DNA from: Halicephalobus mephisto
Lineage: Eukaryota; Nematoda; Chromadorea; Rhabditida; Panagrolaimidae
Length of the DNA: 64,000 bases
Assembly: GCA_009193035.1 (NCBI GenBank)
Contig: SWDT01000095.1
Coordinates: 186,001 to 250,000 of the forward strand
Direction of reading: 5' to 3'
Of this stretch, positions 24,826 through 36,876 are shown piece after piece (position 1 is the first letter of the stretch; every line of letters starts with the position of its first letter). Position numbers and translations under genes: made by a program. The notes beneath the pieces are model-generated. The model made no database searches and was not told where the DNA came from. It saw nothing but the letters and a program-made list of their open reading frames with translations.

Positions 24826-25365
24826 GATACTTATTACGTCACCAATTATTTCAGGAAGTAATTGAATTTTGTAAAATACTAGAATGATTGATCAAAGTTG
24901 AATTGGAAGATTCTGAAGTTAGGCGATTTCGTAATTAAATCGGAAAAAATTGGCATGCGGTTTTACTGAGATCTCTTACGTTACTGTCGAAACCTGGGGT
25001 TCGTCGTCTTTTCTGAATGCTGAGTCCCGATACGACTACAGTAGTACTAGAAGACACTAGTGTCAGAACTTGATTGTTGTTCTGTAAATGTTATATTTCA
25101 GTCGCAATAAAGAATTTTTTCCATCGCAGCACTTACAGACACGTCTTTGAAGTCACAGCATCCACAAATTATTTTAAAAATTAACTAAATTTTGTGAATT
25201 ATTCAGAATAATCAATTTAAACTAAATCAGACAATTTTAAACTTGGGTGGTTTCGTAATTAATTTTTGATTTTTAAAGAAATTCTAAATATTTATTATTT
25301 TTCAAATTATTTCGGAAAAGAATTAATTTTTTTAACTTATTTAGATTAATTTAAATTGAAATATC

Positions 25366-25445
25366 GTATTTCCTCTAAAATAAGCCTCAGGGCTTGTTTT
25401 TCAATCATCTCCCAGAGGAGGTTTATTTCAGATGAAATACAGTAT
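25366..25445. repeat. Short palindromic (hairpin) element
   Basis: GTATTTCCTCTAAAATAAGC pairs imperfectly with GTTTATTTCAGATGAAATAC across a ~30-base loop. Confidence 0.55.
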
Positions 25446-25634
25446 GTTAGAAATTTTTTCGTAATTAAGTTTTAAATTAATAAAGAAATTTTAGATAATT
25501 TTAGGAAAAGGCCAAAAAATACGTGTTCTGTGCCCACGTAAAAGAGGAAAAACGGAGAAAGAAGGGTCTCGCAACGAAAGTAAGGCACGGGCGGGAAAAC
25601 TTGTAATTATTATTATCAATTTTGTAGGAGATAA

Positions 25635-25790
25635 AGCTTGCCATTTTTATTCACAACTGCCAGTCAATGGACGCGCGAGAGAGTTGACTTGTGTCATCAA
25701 TATGCACTGATTAGCCAGATTTGCCATTTTTATTCACAGAACTCAGTTGATAAGCGCGCGAGAGAGTCGACTCGCGAGCGACGAGAAAAC
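25635..25790. repeat. ~85-bp direct duplication
   Basis: Two copies of TGCCATTTTTATTCACA, each followed by a GCGCGAGAGAGTYGACT segment (near 25639 and 25724). This is GC-richer than its surroundings and has no open frame. Confidence 0.55.
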
Positions 25791-27021
25791 AAAACTTCGG
25801 AAATTAACCAATTTTAGGTATCAATTCTTTTCTATTTGTTGTTTATTTAAGCAAATAAATAAGTTATATTAGGGTATTGTGACGTTTGAGAGGTCTTTAA
25901 AGTGATAAAAATCGTGTTAATTTTGCTGAAATAAATTGTTCAAAATCCGACAATTGTGGTCAGACCGCGTGATGCTATTTTCGCAAACCAAAATATCTCC
26001 GTGAGTGATCCAATTTCTGAGCTAGATTGGTTTTAGAAAACTACAAAATTACAGTTTTAAACTATAAATTATATTCTGGAGCATTTGGGGATGATTTTCA
26101 AAATCAGACAAAAGCAGTTTATATATCACTTTATTCAGTTGTTTTCAAAGTTAGATAACGATATACCTATAATCCAACAATTGTTCTGTATTTAATGCTA
26201 GTTTATATAGATTTAGTTTTTAGAATCCTGTGTTTTCTAAAATTGAGCTATGAGAAATGTTTAAAAAGTAAATTTAATACAATTCTTCCAAAGGCTTCAA
26301 TTGAGTACTTACTAGATCTAGAAAATATTCCAAAAATAGTAAAATTAATTATATGCTATATCAGTGTATTAACTGGCTATTACGTAAGCAAGCCAAGACG
26401 CACGGTCTCGCAAGGAAATACCCTACGAATTAGACAGCAGATGTACTGTCCACACGACAGACCGAATATTGACCAGTTAACATATGGTTGTTAGTGTGCT
26501 CAATCTTATTATTATTTGGATAATAAGGAACTCATCTCTTACGTAACCCACCGGTTCATAGAGATCTAAAAATATGTATAAACCAAACATGTCCAGTCTT
26601 AGTCGACCCGTTCTTCGCGTTGATTCCCAACCTTACGATTAGTTTTGCGCAGATCCCAGGGCATTTTCCAGTTATCTCGTTCTCTGGCTACAGTTAATCA
26701 GTGTTTAACTATTTTGCCATTTGCCAAATATAAACATATCCAGTTTAAACAAATATATTTTCCAACTATTTTTAAAATTTTCGAATTTTATATTTTAAAT
26801 TTTTTAAAAGTTAGATTGCTCAATAACCAATACAGTAAATCTTCGAATATTTTTCTGGATATTTGGTTATTTTTTAATTTTCAAGTACTCCTAACTAATT
26901 CATCCACAGTTATTCTTTTAATTTATTTTAGTTAATTATTTAATTATATCTTTTTGGAAATTTTGTGGATATACTTTATTTGCAATACTTCGAAACTATT
27001 CTTATGATGATAACACATATC

Positions 27022-28999
27022 TCAGTTACTTTCTTCTTCTGATACTTCCTCCATTGGATCCTCTAATTCCACTTTTCCTCGGTTTCGCTTTCTGATCTCC
27101 TTCAAAGGATTGTGGTTGGACCTCTCTGCGAACTCGATCTTCAATACGAACGCGATCTTTGAGGGGAAGTACGTCCAGTGGACTCTGGTCAGATCCACGA
27201 TGAGTCCTCTCGGCCCATTCTTCCTGGGTAGTTTGTACGGAGTTCCCATTAGTTGGACTCTTGTTTCACTCGTCATCTTGACGGATGGCAGCTCCACTAG
27301 ATTGTTCTTCGGGAACTCCAGCACCCAGGCGTAGATGACAGTGTTCACTGGGTCCTGGGGGTTGTAGATTCTGTTCGGGTCCAGGGCACTGGCGTCTCTG
27401 ACTGAACTAGTGTACCTGTAAGCACCACCCATGAGGTAGTCTAAGGTCTTGAAAGCCTACCAGATGACGTCGGAGTCGTTTTGGTGGATCCAGGGCTTGG
27501 TTCCGAATATGGCCTCCTCGTGCACATTGACAAAGTGCCCCAGTGCTCTCAGTCTTTCCTCGAAGATCGGGACTATTCGGCCGTACTTGTCGGGACCGAC
27601 GTTGAGGAGCAAGTTCCCTCCGCAGCTGATCGTCCTGACCAGCTGCTCTATCAGCTCCTTCACCGTGTGCACATCCGAGCTCTGTAACACCCGAGGGTTT
27701 CAGTCGATGTCGCAACCGAACTCACGTTCATATCTCTCCTGTTCCCCCAGGACCTCTTGTCCAGGGTCATGCAATTCTCCCACTTCCTTTCCAGCAAATG
27801 ACCTGAAACTGGGATTCTTTGTATTGTCAGTTGAATTCGAATCTCAACCTGGATCGTAATGGTCACTGTAGGTCAAGAATCCCCCATGTTTCCCCATAAT
27901 GTTGTGGCCCCACCGGTCGTTGACGACAACAACGTCCTTCACAGGGCTGAAATTAAACATGTGCTATCTTTCGGCCAGTTAAATGCACCAACCTCTGGTT
28001 GTAGAGCCAAGCCAGGAATTTCTTGGACTTCCAGTAAGTAGCAGGTCTGTCCCAGTCTCCGTCGCTCCAGACAATTTCCGGGTGGTAGTTGTTGACTATT
28101 TCCAGCATCTGAGGATAAGAGACTTGCTTAAACGGACAGAATTACCACATGCAAAACTACTGTTGAGAGGATTTTACAGGGGTTATCACAGGAAGTATAT
28201 AAGGCTAAAGTACAGTTTTGGGGATGCGAGTTCTGCAACAACTCCGAAAGAATGACAGTTTCCGTGTTGCGAAATAGTACTGAGTCATTGTGCCACAACT
28301 ATTGCCGTTACAGTAGTCTACTGAATATACCGAACTCGAAACCTACCTCTACGTAGTCGGTTGTGTTCTCCTTGACGTCGTTCTGGTAGAGAGGGTTGAA
28401 CCATTCGTACTGGGAGAAGTAGAGTCCAAAGTGCATCCCTTGCAACTTGATGGACTTCCTCAAAGCAGCTGGAAATGGAAAATGAAGTTATTTGCCTTTG
28501 GAAGTGCTGAACCCACCGACCAGATCCCGCTTCGGACCTAGATCCACGGCGTTCCAGTTCCAGGAGGTCTTACTCGGCCACAATGTGAATCCCTCGTGGT
28601 GCTTACTAGTTAAAACAAAGTACCTAGCTCCAGAAGCCTTGACGATAGAAGCAAAGACATCTGGATCAAAGTCCTCCGCTGTGAAGTCCCTTGCAAGATC
28701 CGCATAAGTTTGTCCATGGAAGTGCTTCTCCATGTATTGAATGACTTCTTTGTCTTTTACTCCTTGCCAGTCCCACCATATCCATTCTGATCTATGGGCA
28801 GGAACCGCATAGACACCCCAGTGACAGAAGATGCCGAATTTGGAGTAGTCGTACCAAACAGGCAAGGGACGGGAGTCGATGGATTTCCAGGTTGGCTGAA
28901 GACCATGAATCAATGTTTTGACAGTTAATACAACCTTACCAAATACTTGGTTTCTACAAGTACACCAAGAAATAAAACAGCAAGCCAAAGTAGTCTCAT
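27022..28999 (-). CDS. Secreted alpha-L-fucosidase (GH29)
   Basis: Several exons from the ATG at 28999 encode a GH29 alpha-L-fucosidase of about 480 aa, which removes terminal L-fucose from glycans in lysosomes or outside the cell. The signal peptide is [20 protein letters not shown]. The catalytic domain runs from [18 protein letters not shown] through [71 protein letters not shown] and [15 protein letters not shown]. The Asp in VNDRWG is the expected nucleophile. Exon junctions lie near 28936/28892, 28518/28469, 28350/28108, 27994/27949, 27862/27818, 27739/27680 and 27465/27420. The C-terminal beta domain is followed by a charged tail ([21 protein letters not shown]) that is not usual for the family. 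All active-site segments look intact. Confidence 0.92.
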
Positions 29000-30904
29000 G
29001 ACGGAAAGTAGTTTTGTGTTCCCAAAAAGGAAGGAAAATTAATGATGGTCATTTAGTTCCTGGTTTTATTGGCATTCAGTAGCTGATAAGACCAATATCG
29101 CTTTCACTGCGAGTAAACAGCTTATCTGTCGTTGATGGATGGGATGTTTTACGACGTTAAATATCATGACCTAGGTGATGATTTATAGGACCAATGATAG
29201 CAGTGGAAAAACTCTCAATAAGGAAGTTTTAAGTACCGTAATCTTTGGGATGTGTACTTTTAAAACTTGCTCTGTTATGGTACAATATTCCGTCGATTTA
29301 TCTCAGAAAAAATATCTTAAAAATGACAGAAAATTGAGGAATTAATCCCGATCATGGGGGTCTTTGAGTTAAATTTTATTGTTCATTTTAGTTACATTTG
29401 ACGTATAATTTCATTTTTGTTTAAAAAAGCGGAATCTTATTTTTCAAGAGCTTGACAATGAGAGTCAATTTCACATTTTATAATAAGTTTATTTCACAAT
29501 AAATCCACTTTCATTTATAATAAGAAATAATAAAAGTAATCTTCAATCACGAAATAAGTCACATTTGATTTTTTTGTATTTTTTTCAATATGGAATTTCG
29601 TTTAAACTCACAAAAACGAAACTTTATGACTTTCGGCAGCTTCTTGACGAAAGTTACTTTTATATTCCGCAACGTCACAGATAGATTCTTTTTTGGATAC
29701 TGTAGGATTTTAAGAATCCGATATGATTAATTTTTATACCAGTTTAAATTTTCCATTCCGAATGTTAACTCTAAATTTTTAAAGAAAAACAGATTCGATT
29801 TCATATATGAAACCGATCGTGATTCTGGATTAACTTTGTGTATTCTTCATCCCATCAATAGTGGTTTTACTCCTGATAAATTTCTACTGCATGAGAATCA
29901 ATTTTAAAACATGTTCGAAAATGAACTTTTAGGTGAAAACGATAATCACCTCAGGCGTTAAAGAAACAGATGCTTTTGGGAAAAGTGACTATGAGATAAA
30001 CATCGTATATTTCATCCTGTACCTTGATTCCATATTGCTTTTTTCATCAGGTTTTTTATTTTTTGTTATGTAGAAAAATCAATTACACACAAAAAAAGCA
30101 TAATTTTTAGTACAATAATAAATTCAAATCGTCATTATTAAGTTTTAATTTTCGTCACAGATGTCAAATATTCATGAAAAAAGTGACGATTGTATCACAT
30201 TTCGTAGTTGTTACGGGGCTAAAAGTTATATTTTTTTGTGTATGAAATCCAAAGAACCTCGAAGAATCTAGAAGGAGACTGAAGGATCTGCTCCACCACG
30301 ATGGCGGATGAATCGGATCTTCAAGCAAATACAAAATACCAATACCAAGTTTGAAATACAAAAAACTCAACATCAGAAAAAAAACTTTTTAGTAAATTTC
30401 TTTAAATTGTTAAATTTTAATGAAAAACATCTTTAAAAATGTCAATATTGAAATCAATATGTCGTTTTACGGAAAATTTTTGTCCAATGTAAAGTTGGAA
30501 AATACGACTCTGATAAGTAGAGCAATAATCACTGAATAAACGAAGGATCAAATGATTTTTGGTCCGTCCGCGGATATTCAAAAAGATATCTTAAAACTGA
30601 TTTTGTTGAAGATTTTTATGGTTTTCATTGGTGAAAAAAAATATATCTATTCAAACAATATCAGTTAAAGAAGAATTTCAATTTAAAAATATAATTATAC
30701 ATTTTTTCCAAAAATTTTCAAATTGTTTTTTTTAACTTTCAAATTAATTTTTTAAAACATTTTTAAATTTTTTACGAACTCAAGACAGTACCCACACTAT
30801 CTGCTGTAGCACTAGAACTGGAATACTGAATGACAAGACTATTTATTATTCAAAGTCTATCATACAAAATTCCAGTAATTAAAATATAACATTAAGCGGT
30901 TACT

Positions 30905-31255
30905 GAATCTCTCAGGGACTTTCGTGCTGGGACCTTACTTTCTCACAATGTCTTAAACATTTATAAAATTATTCAAAATCATTTAATTTTTGTCTTTTAC
31001 CATACGAAGAATGTCAAAAGAATACAATATGAAGTAACTACAGAACCTATCGGGGACTTTCGTGCTGGGACTCTGTTCTCTTTCGATATCTTAAACATTT
31101 ATAAAATCATTTAATTCTTGTCTTTTATCAATATCAAAGTTTTTCATAATAAAAATAATATCGAAAAAGTACAATATGAAGTAACTACAGAACCTCTCAG
31201 GGACTTTCGTGCTGGGACTCTGTTCTCTCACAATGCCTTAAACTTTCATAAAATT
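30905..31255. repeat. ~142-bp tandem repeat, three units
   Basis: AGGGACTTTCGTGCTGGGAC (with one variant, GGGGACTTTC) recurs near 30914, 31055 and 31199. Each copy is followed by ATGTCTTAAACATTTATAAA-type sequence and an AAGTAACTACAGAACC segment. Confidence 0.65.
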
Positions 31256-32483
31256 ACATGTTTTTAATTCTTGTCCTTTATCACTATTAAAACAATTTTA
31301 AATTTATAAAACTAAAATTTTTAATTTTCGAAGTTTATTAAAAATAATGAATTTTCTGATTTTAGAAAATTTCAAATTTGTTTATTTTAAAAAAATCAAC
31401 ATTTTAACAAAAATTTATTTTAAAAAAATAAAATTAATTTTTTAGTGAGTTATAACTTCGAATTTGTCATTTTTGAAGGTACTTGTGATCATATGCCAAG
31501 CAAAAAATCGTGTGAGCCAGTTATCTGAATTTCCAGGAACAAAAAATCAAAAACAGGATCATTTTTGGAGAAAAATGGCCCGTTACACCCACGTTTGTAG
31601 TATTATCTTTATTGAGGTAATAAAAGTTGAAAATTATTGGCCATTTTTTTCAGAAAGATTATGTCAGAAAATCCAGATGAAGATTCACTCCTTCCAAAAA
31701 AAGTATTAAAAATAGTTTTACAATTTTAAAAATAATTATAAAAATGTTTATTATTAAATTACATAATTGTCTATAATTCATAAATGAAAAAGTAATTTTA
31801 AAAAATTCAAAAATAAATTAAAAAAATTAAAAAGTAATTAAAAAAATTAAAAAGTAATTTTAAAAAATCCAAAAATAAATTTAAAAAATTAAAAAATAAT
31901 TTTAAATTTATTGAAAAATTCCAAAAACCCAATTCGCCAGAAAGTTGCGTGCAAATTGCGGTTTTGATTTTAAAGTTACTAATGCTACAAACAGCTCAGT
32001 TTTGCAAATAACTCAAAAATCCAAATCATTTACAAAAATTAAATATTTTAAATACAGTAAACCTCACTGCAGCTGAGCACCAGTTTAAAAATATTTAAAA
32101 ATGTTTAAAAATTCTAATTATTTTTATTTTTAAAAAATGTAAATTTAAAATTAAAAATTACAAAATAAAATTAAAAAATACAATAAATACAGTAATGATT
32201 TTTTAAATTTTATAAAAAAATTAAAAACTTCTTCGATACAGTACTGCGTCCATTACTGTATCTATCGTAAAAGTTAAAATTAATTTTACTGAAAATTTAA
32301 AATTAATTGAAAATAATTTTCAATTTTTTTAATTGGGAAATTTGGCGTGAACGAAATTTTTTTTAAAGATCTTTGATTATATTAGTTTTTATTTTTTTAA
32401 TTTATATTTAATGAATTTTTTATAAATTTATTTAATTTAAATCATGCAGGATACTGTGATTTAAAAGTAAAATTAATAACAAT

Positions 32484-32738
32484 TACAGTAAAACTTGGAT
32501 ATAAAATATCCCCTCTATGATATATCCTTTGTTATAACATACAGTATGAGTAAGGGAGTTTGGTTAGTTTGCCTTCAAATTTACATCCTATATAACATAT
32601 TGTTTGTTATAACATACAGTATGAATGAGGGAGTTTGATTAATCTGTCTTCAAATTTACATCTTATATAACATATCCTTTGTTATAAGATACGCTCTGCC
32701 CGGCCCCAAGGGGTATTTTTTATCCAATTTCGACTGTA
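32484..32738. mobile_element. MITE with CAGT...ACTG ends and TA duplication
   Basis: The left end CAGTAAAACTTGGATATAAA and the inverse of the right end CAGTCGAAATTGGATAAAAA match at about 23 of 30 positions. Both ends are bordered by TA, the expected Tc1/mariner-pogo target duplication. The ends resemble pogo/Tigger-type CAGT-nn-AA-cTTGGATATAA termini. The interior has ~75-bp repeats with TTGTTATAACATACAGTATG. No transposase. Confidence 0.6.
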
Positions 32739-33339
32739 TTTTAATTTTTGGAAATTTTTACATTTATGTAAAAAAATTTATTTTCAAATTTGTTTTAGCA
32801 ATTGAATGAAAGTGAATGTATTGTTGATTTATCCCTTCAGGCGATCTGCCCTTGAGTTGTTGTTCAATAATTGCCAGAAATGAAAGGATATAAAGTAGAT
32901 AAAAAACATCAAAAGACTTCCAAATGATAAGGTTCACAGTTGCAAGGTTTTATGTCATTGTTCTTTTTTCACTTTATGGGGTCAAAGAAGTGTGTTAATC
33001 GATGATTTTTCTGAAAATAGGCAGACCGAATATTGGATCAGTTATCAGCTTCACCAAATTGAACATGTCCGGGAGGAAAGAGTAAAGGTTCATTTTTCCG
33101 GAAGACCAATGTCAACAACAAACAAATTTTATCATGGATTAAATTGTTTTTGGTTTTTTTGTTCCTATTTTTGGGTAATTTTGATAATGTTGTCGAAATA
33201 TCATCCTTCAAGAAATCTAAATCTATCATGTTATTTTGTACGAAAATAAATGAGTTTTGTGATTGTTTTTTGTAAAGTTTCTGTCCCAAAAATTTATATT
33301 CCAATTTTTAAATTAAAACAAAAAAATTACTTACAATAA

Positions 33340-33730
33340 GGCAATAAAACTCAGATTCTGAATCTAAAATCAGAATCAGAATTTGATTTTTATAATAATT
33401 GGATTCTGAAGACTAATATTTAAGGATATTAAAAATTCTAAAATCAGAATTAAAGTTAAATAAAAAAATTTATATACTGTAATAAAACTCATAGATTCTG
33501 AATCTAAAATCAGAATCAAAATTTGATTTTTATAATCTTGAATTCTGAAGACTAATTCTGACTTCAGAATTTTTAATATCCTTAAAATTAAACAAAAAAA
33601 TTTATATACTGTAATAAAACTCAGATTCTGAATCTAAAATCAGAATCAGAATTTCATTTTTATAATCTTGAATTCTGATGGTCAATTATTGATTCCGATT
33701 TCAGATTCAGAATTTGCAAATTTGATTACA
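33340..33730. repeat. ~140-bp tandem repeat (TCAGATTCTGAATC)
   Basis: Three units, each with AAACTCAGATTCTGAATCTA (or a near copy), AAAATCAGAATCARAATTT and GAATTCTGAAGACTAAT. The motif is internally palindromic (GATTCTGAATC). Related GATTCTGAATCTTCGGATTC segments occur near 60080-60420, with a trace near 39790. Confidence 0.65.
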
Positions 33731-35040
33731 GTACTGTACGTATTTTTTCTTCAGTTTCAACTGTAGAATTAAAATTTATCTGTTTCACAAACCAATGGCA
33801 GTTTTATTCTGAAAAATTTAATTTTTAAAAATTTTCAAAAAACATATTTGTCGAAATTTCTTGGATAATATTTCATTTTGAAGATTTGTTGATTTATCTA
33901 AGGATCTAAGGATATCACTTTCAGTTGAAAAAATGCGACAAAAGGTTTTTTAAAATCAGTAATTTTTGATTTTTTATTTAAAAAAAAGTTAAATATATTA
34001 TTTAAGAAATAATTGTCATTATAAAAGTAAAAAAGTAAAAAAATAGTTAAATATGGAATTTTTTTCTCAACCAACATTGGGACTTGTGATTTTTTGAATT
34101 TAGATTTTTAATTTTTTTAATTATTAAAATTATTAAACTTTTCAATTTTTTTCAAAATTTTTCTTATTTTTTTAAATTTTTAAAAACATTTTCGTATTTT
34201 TTAAAAATACTTTTTTCAATAATTTTTAAAACATATTTATTTTTTAAAAATAATTTTTTTAAAAATATTTATTTCAAAAAAAAGTCCCATGAAGCAATTA
34301 ATTTAGAATTTATTTTTCAAATTTAAAAATGCACAATTTTTTATAATATTCTAAAAAAATAATTTCCTGATTTAAATTAAGTTCAATTATGAAATTTATA
34401 AAAATGCACCTTTTTTTCGGATTAAATTTTTTTACTACTAAAATGACTCAAAATTGATGTTTCTCCTCTCCCAAAAAAACACCTTTTTAAGTACTTTTCT
34501 AATGACACAACTATACGATCAAATTTTTTATTTTTTTAATTTTTTTATTCAGACTATTCGTCATCAAGATCTCCATTTGTCGATCAAAACCACTTCTGGA
34601 AACTGATAAACCCCCTTTTCCTATGTCCAAATTCCTTGTACTTTTCAAATATAGTCCAGGATCGATTCTAATTCGGGAGCAAAGATAAGAAATACTCCTT
34701 CAATAAACCGATAAAAGCAACCACAAGACGGTTGAAATTTGATTTCTCTAATAGCTGGAGTGACCAGTGGTCAGTTTCGGACTTTTTGTCGTTCGCTGCG
34801 GATGATGGAAGGTTACAGGTGGCAACAGTTGCTCCGATATGACAAAATGTCATAGAACGTTGGAACTAAGAACTAATGTTTCATTTTCATTCTGGAATTT
34901 TAAAAATTTAATTCCTTCAAAATTATTCGAGATTTGTTAATTTTTAATTTTTTCTAAATTAATCAGTAATTTTTAAAACTAAAAATAAGTGATTTGAATT
35001 TTGGTTTTTAAGGATTTAGAAATTAAAAAAGTTGGTCAAC

Positions 35041-35214
35041 TTCGGTCCTGGAACGAATTGGAATTTTACTGTCCGATGTCGTTTTCGATGGATTCTGGAT
35101 ATTTTTAGGTTTATTAAATTCACAAAAATATAAAATTTTAAAAATATCCAAGTCTTCAAAATTCATCAAAAATGACGTCAAAAAAATAAAATTCTAATTC
35201 GTTCCAGGACCGAA
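35041..35214. mobile_element. Hairpin/MITE with 28-bp inverted ends
   Basis: TTCGGTCCTGGAACGAATTG and the next eight bases recur inverted at the other end with one mismatch in 28. The interior is about 118 bp and AT-rich. A single end-like GGTCCTGAAACGAAC occurs near 38910 in an MMP intron, so the sequence is dispersed. Confidence 0.55.
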
Positions 35215-36876
35215 ATTAAACAACCCGATCTAACCTCTTTCAAGTATTCCATTTTTTTCTAAATTTCAATATTTTTACGAAAATTAAATAAAATGTATTT
35301 TTTCGTTAATATCTCGATCAAGTCATTTTTGAATTTGATTTATTTAGTATTTAATATTTAATATTTAATATTTGGTATTTAATGTTTTGATGTCCAATCT
35401 CAAAAATAAAAGCTTTTAACGCCGTTGTTTCAATCGAAAAAACAACGGAAAGAGCTAAACTGTCGAGTGAAGTGTTAATTCAAGTATCTGGGATTGAATG
35501 GAAACTCGTTAAAAAGAACGAATTTCGTTGGCCATGGATAAGAGATCTGGATTTTTAAAAACCAAAAAAACTAATATTTTTTATAAATTAACTGATTTAT
35601 TTTCGTCGTGAGAATTTTTAACTTTTTTTAATTTAAAAAAATTAGAAATTTAACGTTTTTGAAAATGCAAAAAAGTATTAAATTAGTTTTTTGAAAATAA
35701 TGTTGACGGAATATTATTGAATTTTTACAATTTTAAATTATTACGAATTTTCGAATAAATTTTTGAATCAAAAATTCTTCGATTCAGCAGCTGCATTCTT
35801 TCGTCTTTTGTCTATTCCGGGATTTTTTCTCAAATAAGATCGGTCCTGTCTTGTCCCGATATTATTTCAGTTTTGAAAAACAACATCCGTTTCCGACCAG
35901 TCATTTCCCAAAAATTATCCGTTGTAAAGTTTCGATTTCATCTGGAGGATGTGACGGATCGGAAACAAGAAAGTTTTACTTTTCGAAAATCAAGTAAGTT
36001 TTATTTCCGATTTATAGTTTTAAATTCAAAATTTTTCAAAGTAATTTAGAATTTTTAAAATTGAAAATACAAAATTTTTTTAACTTTTAAAATTACGATA
36101 AAAATTAAATTTTTTTTGTTTTTTGTGAAATTTTAAGATTTTGGTTGTTAATGAAGTAATTCTTGTTCGAAATTAATGAAAATTTTGCATTTTTTAATTA
36201 CAAAATTTTGTAGAAAATTTGAAATTTTTTGAAATTTCTAAAATTTAACGGAAAATTATGTTTTGAGAATTTTATAGAAACAAAAGTTTCAAAAATTTCC
36301 ACAAAATTCACGTTTCAGAATCTTCTGTCAGATTCTGTAAATTTCTAAAAAGTTCTAAGTTTTATAGAGTTTTGTAAAATTTTGTAGAATTCTATAATGT
36401 TTAAAAACTTCTAAAATTTGAAATTTTTGAAGTTGATGATCGAATTTCTAAAATTTTTCGGACATTACATCATGGAAGTTGTTATTTTTGCTTTTACAAT
36501 AAAATGACTAAATAATTTTTTGTAGTCTATAGGAATTTACTTACGATACTAAAGTACAAAATTATCTTTTTTGAACTTCTTCAATTTCGCTTTACTTTTC
36601 CGAAAATATTAGACTATCACTTGAATCATTCTCTCATGACTGTTTTTTCACAAGATTATTCACCTTTGACCAAGTTTTCCTCGTGAATCTATTTCGAGAA
36701 AAGTCAACAAAGATTCAATTGTCTAGAAAGTACTTTTTTCTTAATTAAAAAACCATGATTTTTAGAGTTTTTTGAACTTCAAAGTCATCTGATGCCGCCT
36801 CGATTGCTGAATTTCTAATAACAGGAAAAATTAAATATTATTGTTCCTATAAAAATCCATCAAATCCCAGTGGAAA

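Larger units (their letters stand above)
23004..27021. other. Non-coding region between DENN and fucosidase genes
   Basis: No supportable protein-coding gene. It contains a candidate solo LTR (24359-24825), a hairpin element (25366-25445), a duplicated GC-richer segment (25635-25790) and a further GC-richer patch (26380-26720) with a TATA-like ATGTATAAACC near 26572. The open frame at 26195-26494 has no recognisable relative. Confidence 0.5.
29000..36876. other. Non-coding region with MITE-like elements
   Basis: A 7.9-kb stretch without a supportable gene. It contains tandem arrays at 30905-31250 and 33340-33730, a pogo-like MITE at 32484-32738 and a hairpin element at 35041-35214. A GC-richer patch at 34550-34870 carries a 61-aa minus-strand frame (34668-34853) of no known family. 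The last ~500 bases should include the MMP promoter. Confidence 0.5.

Noticed and set aside
26195..26494. 99-aa frame as a gene
   Set aside because: Low-complexity start, no family resemblance, and it runs into a GC-richer patch that looks like repeat remains.
34668..34853. 61-aa minus-strand frame
   Set aside because: No splice or domain support, though composition is less AT-rich than around it; not enough to call a gene.
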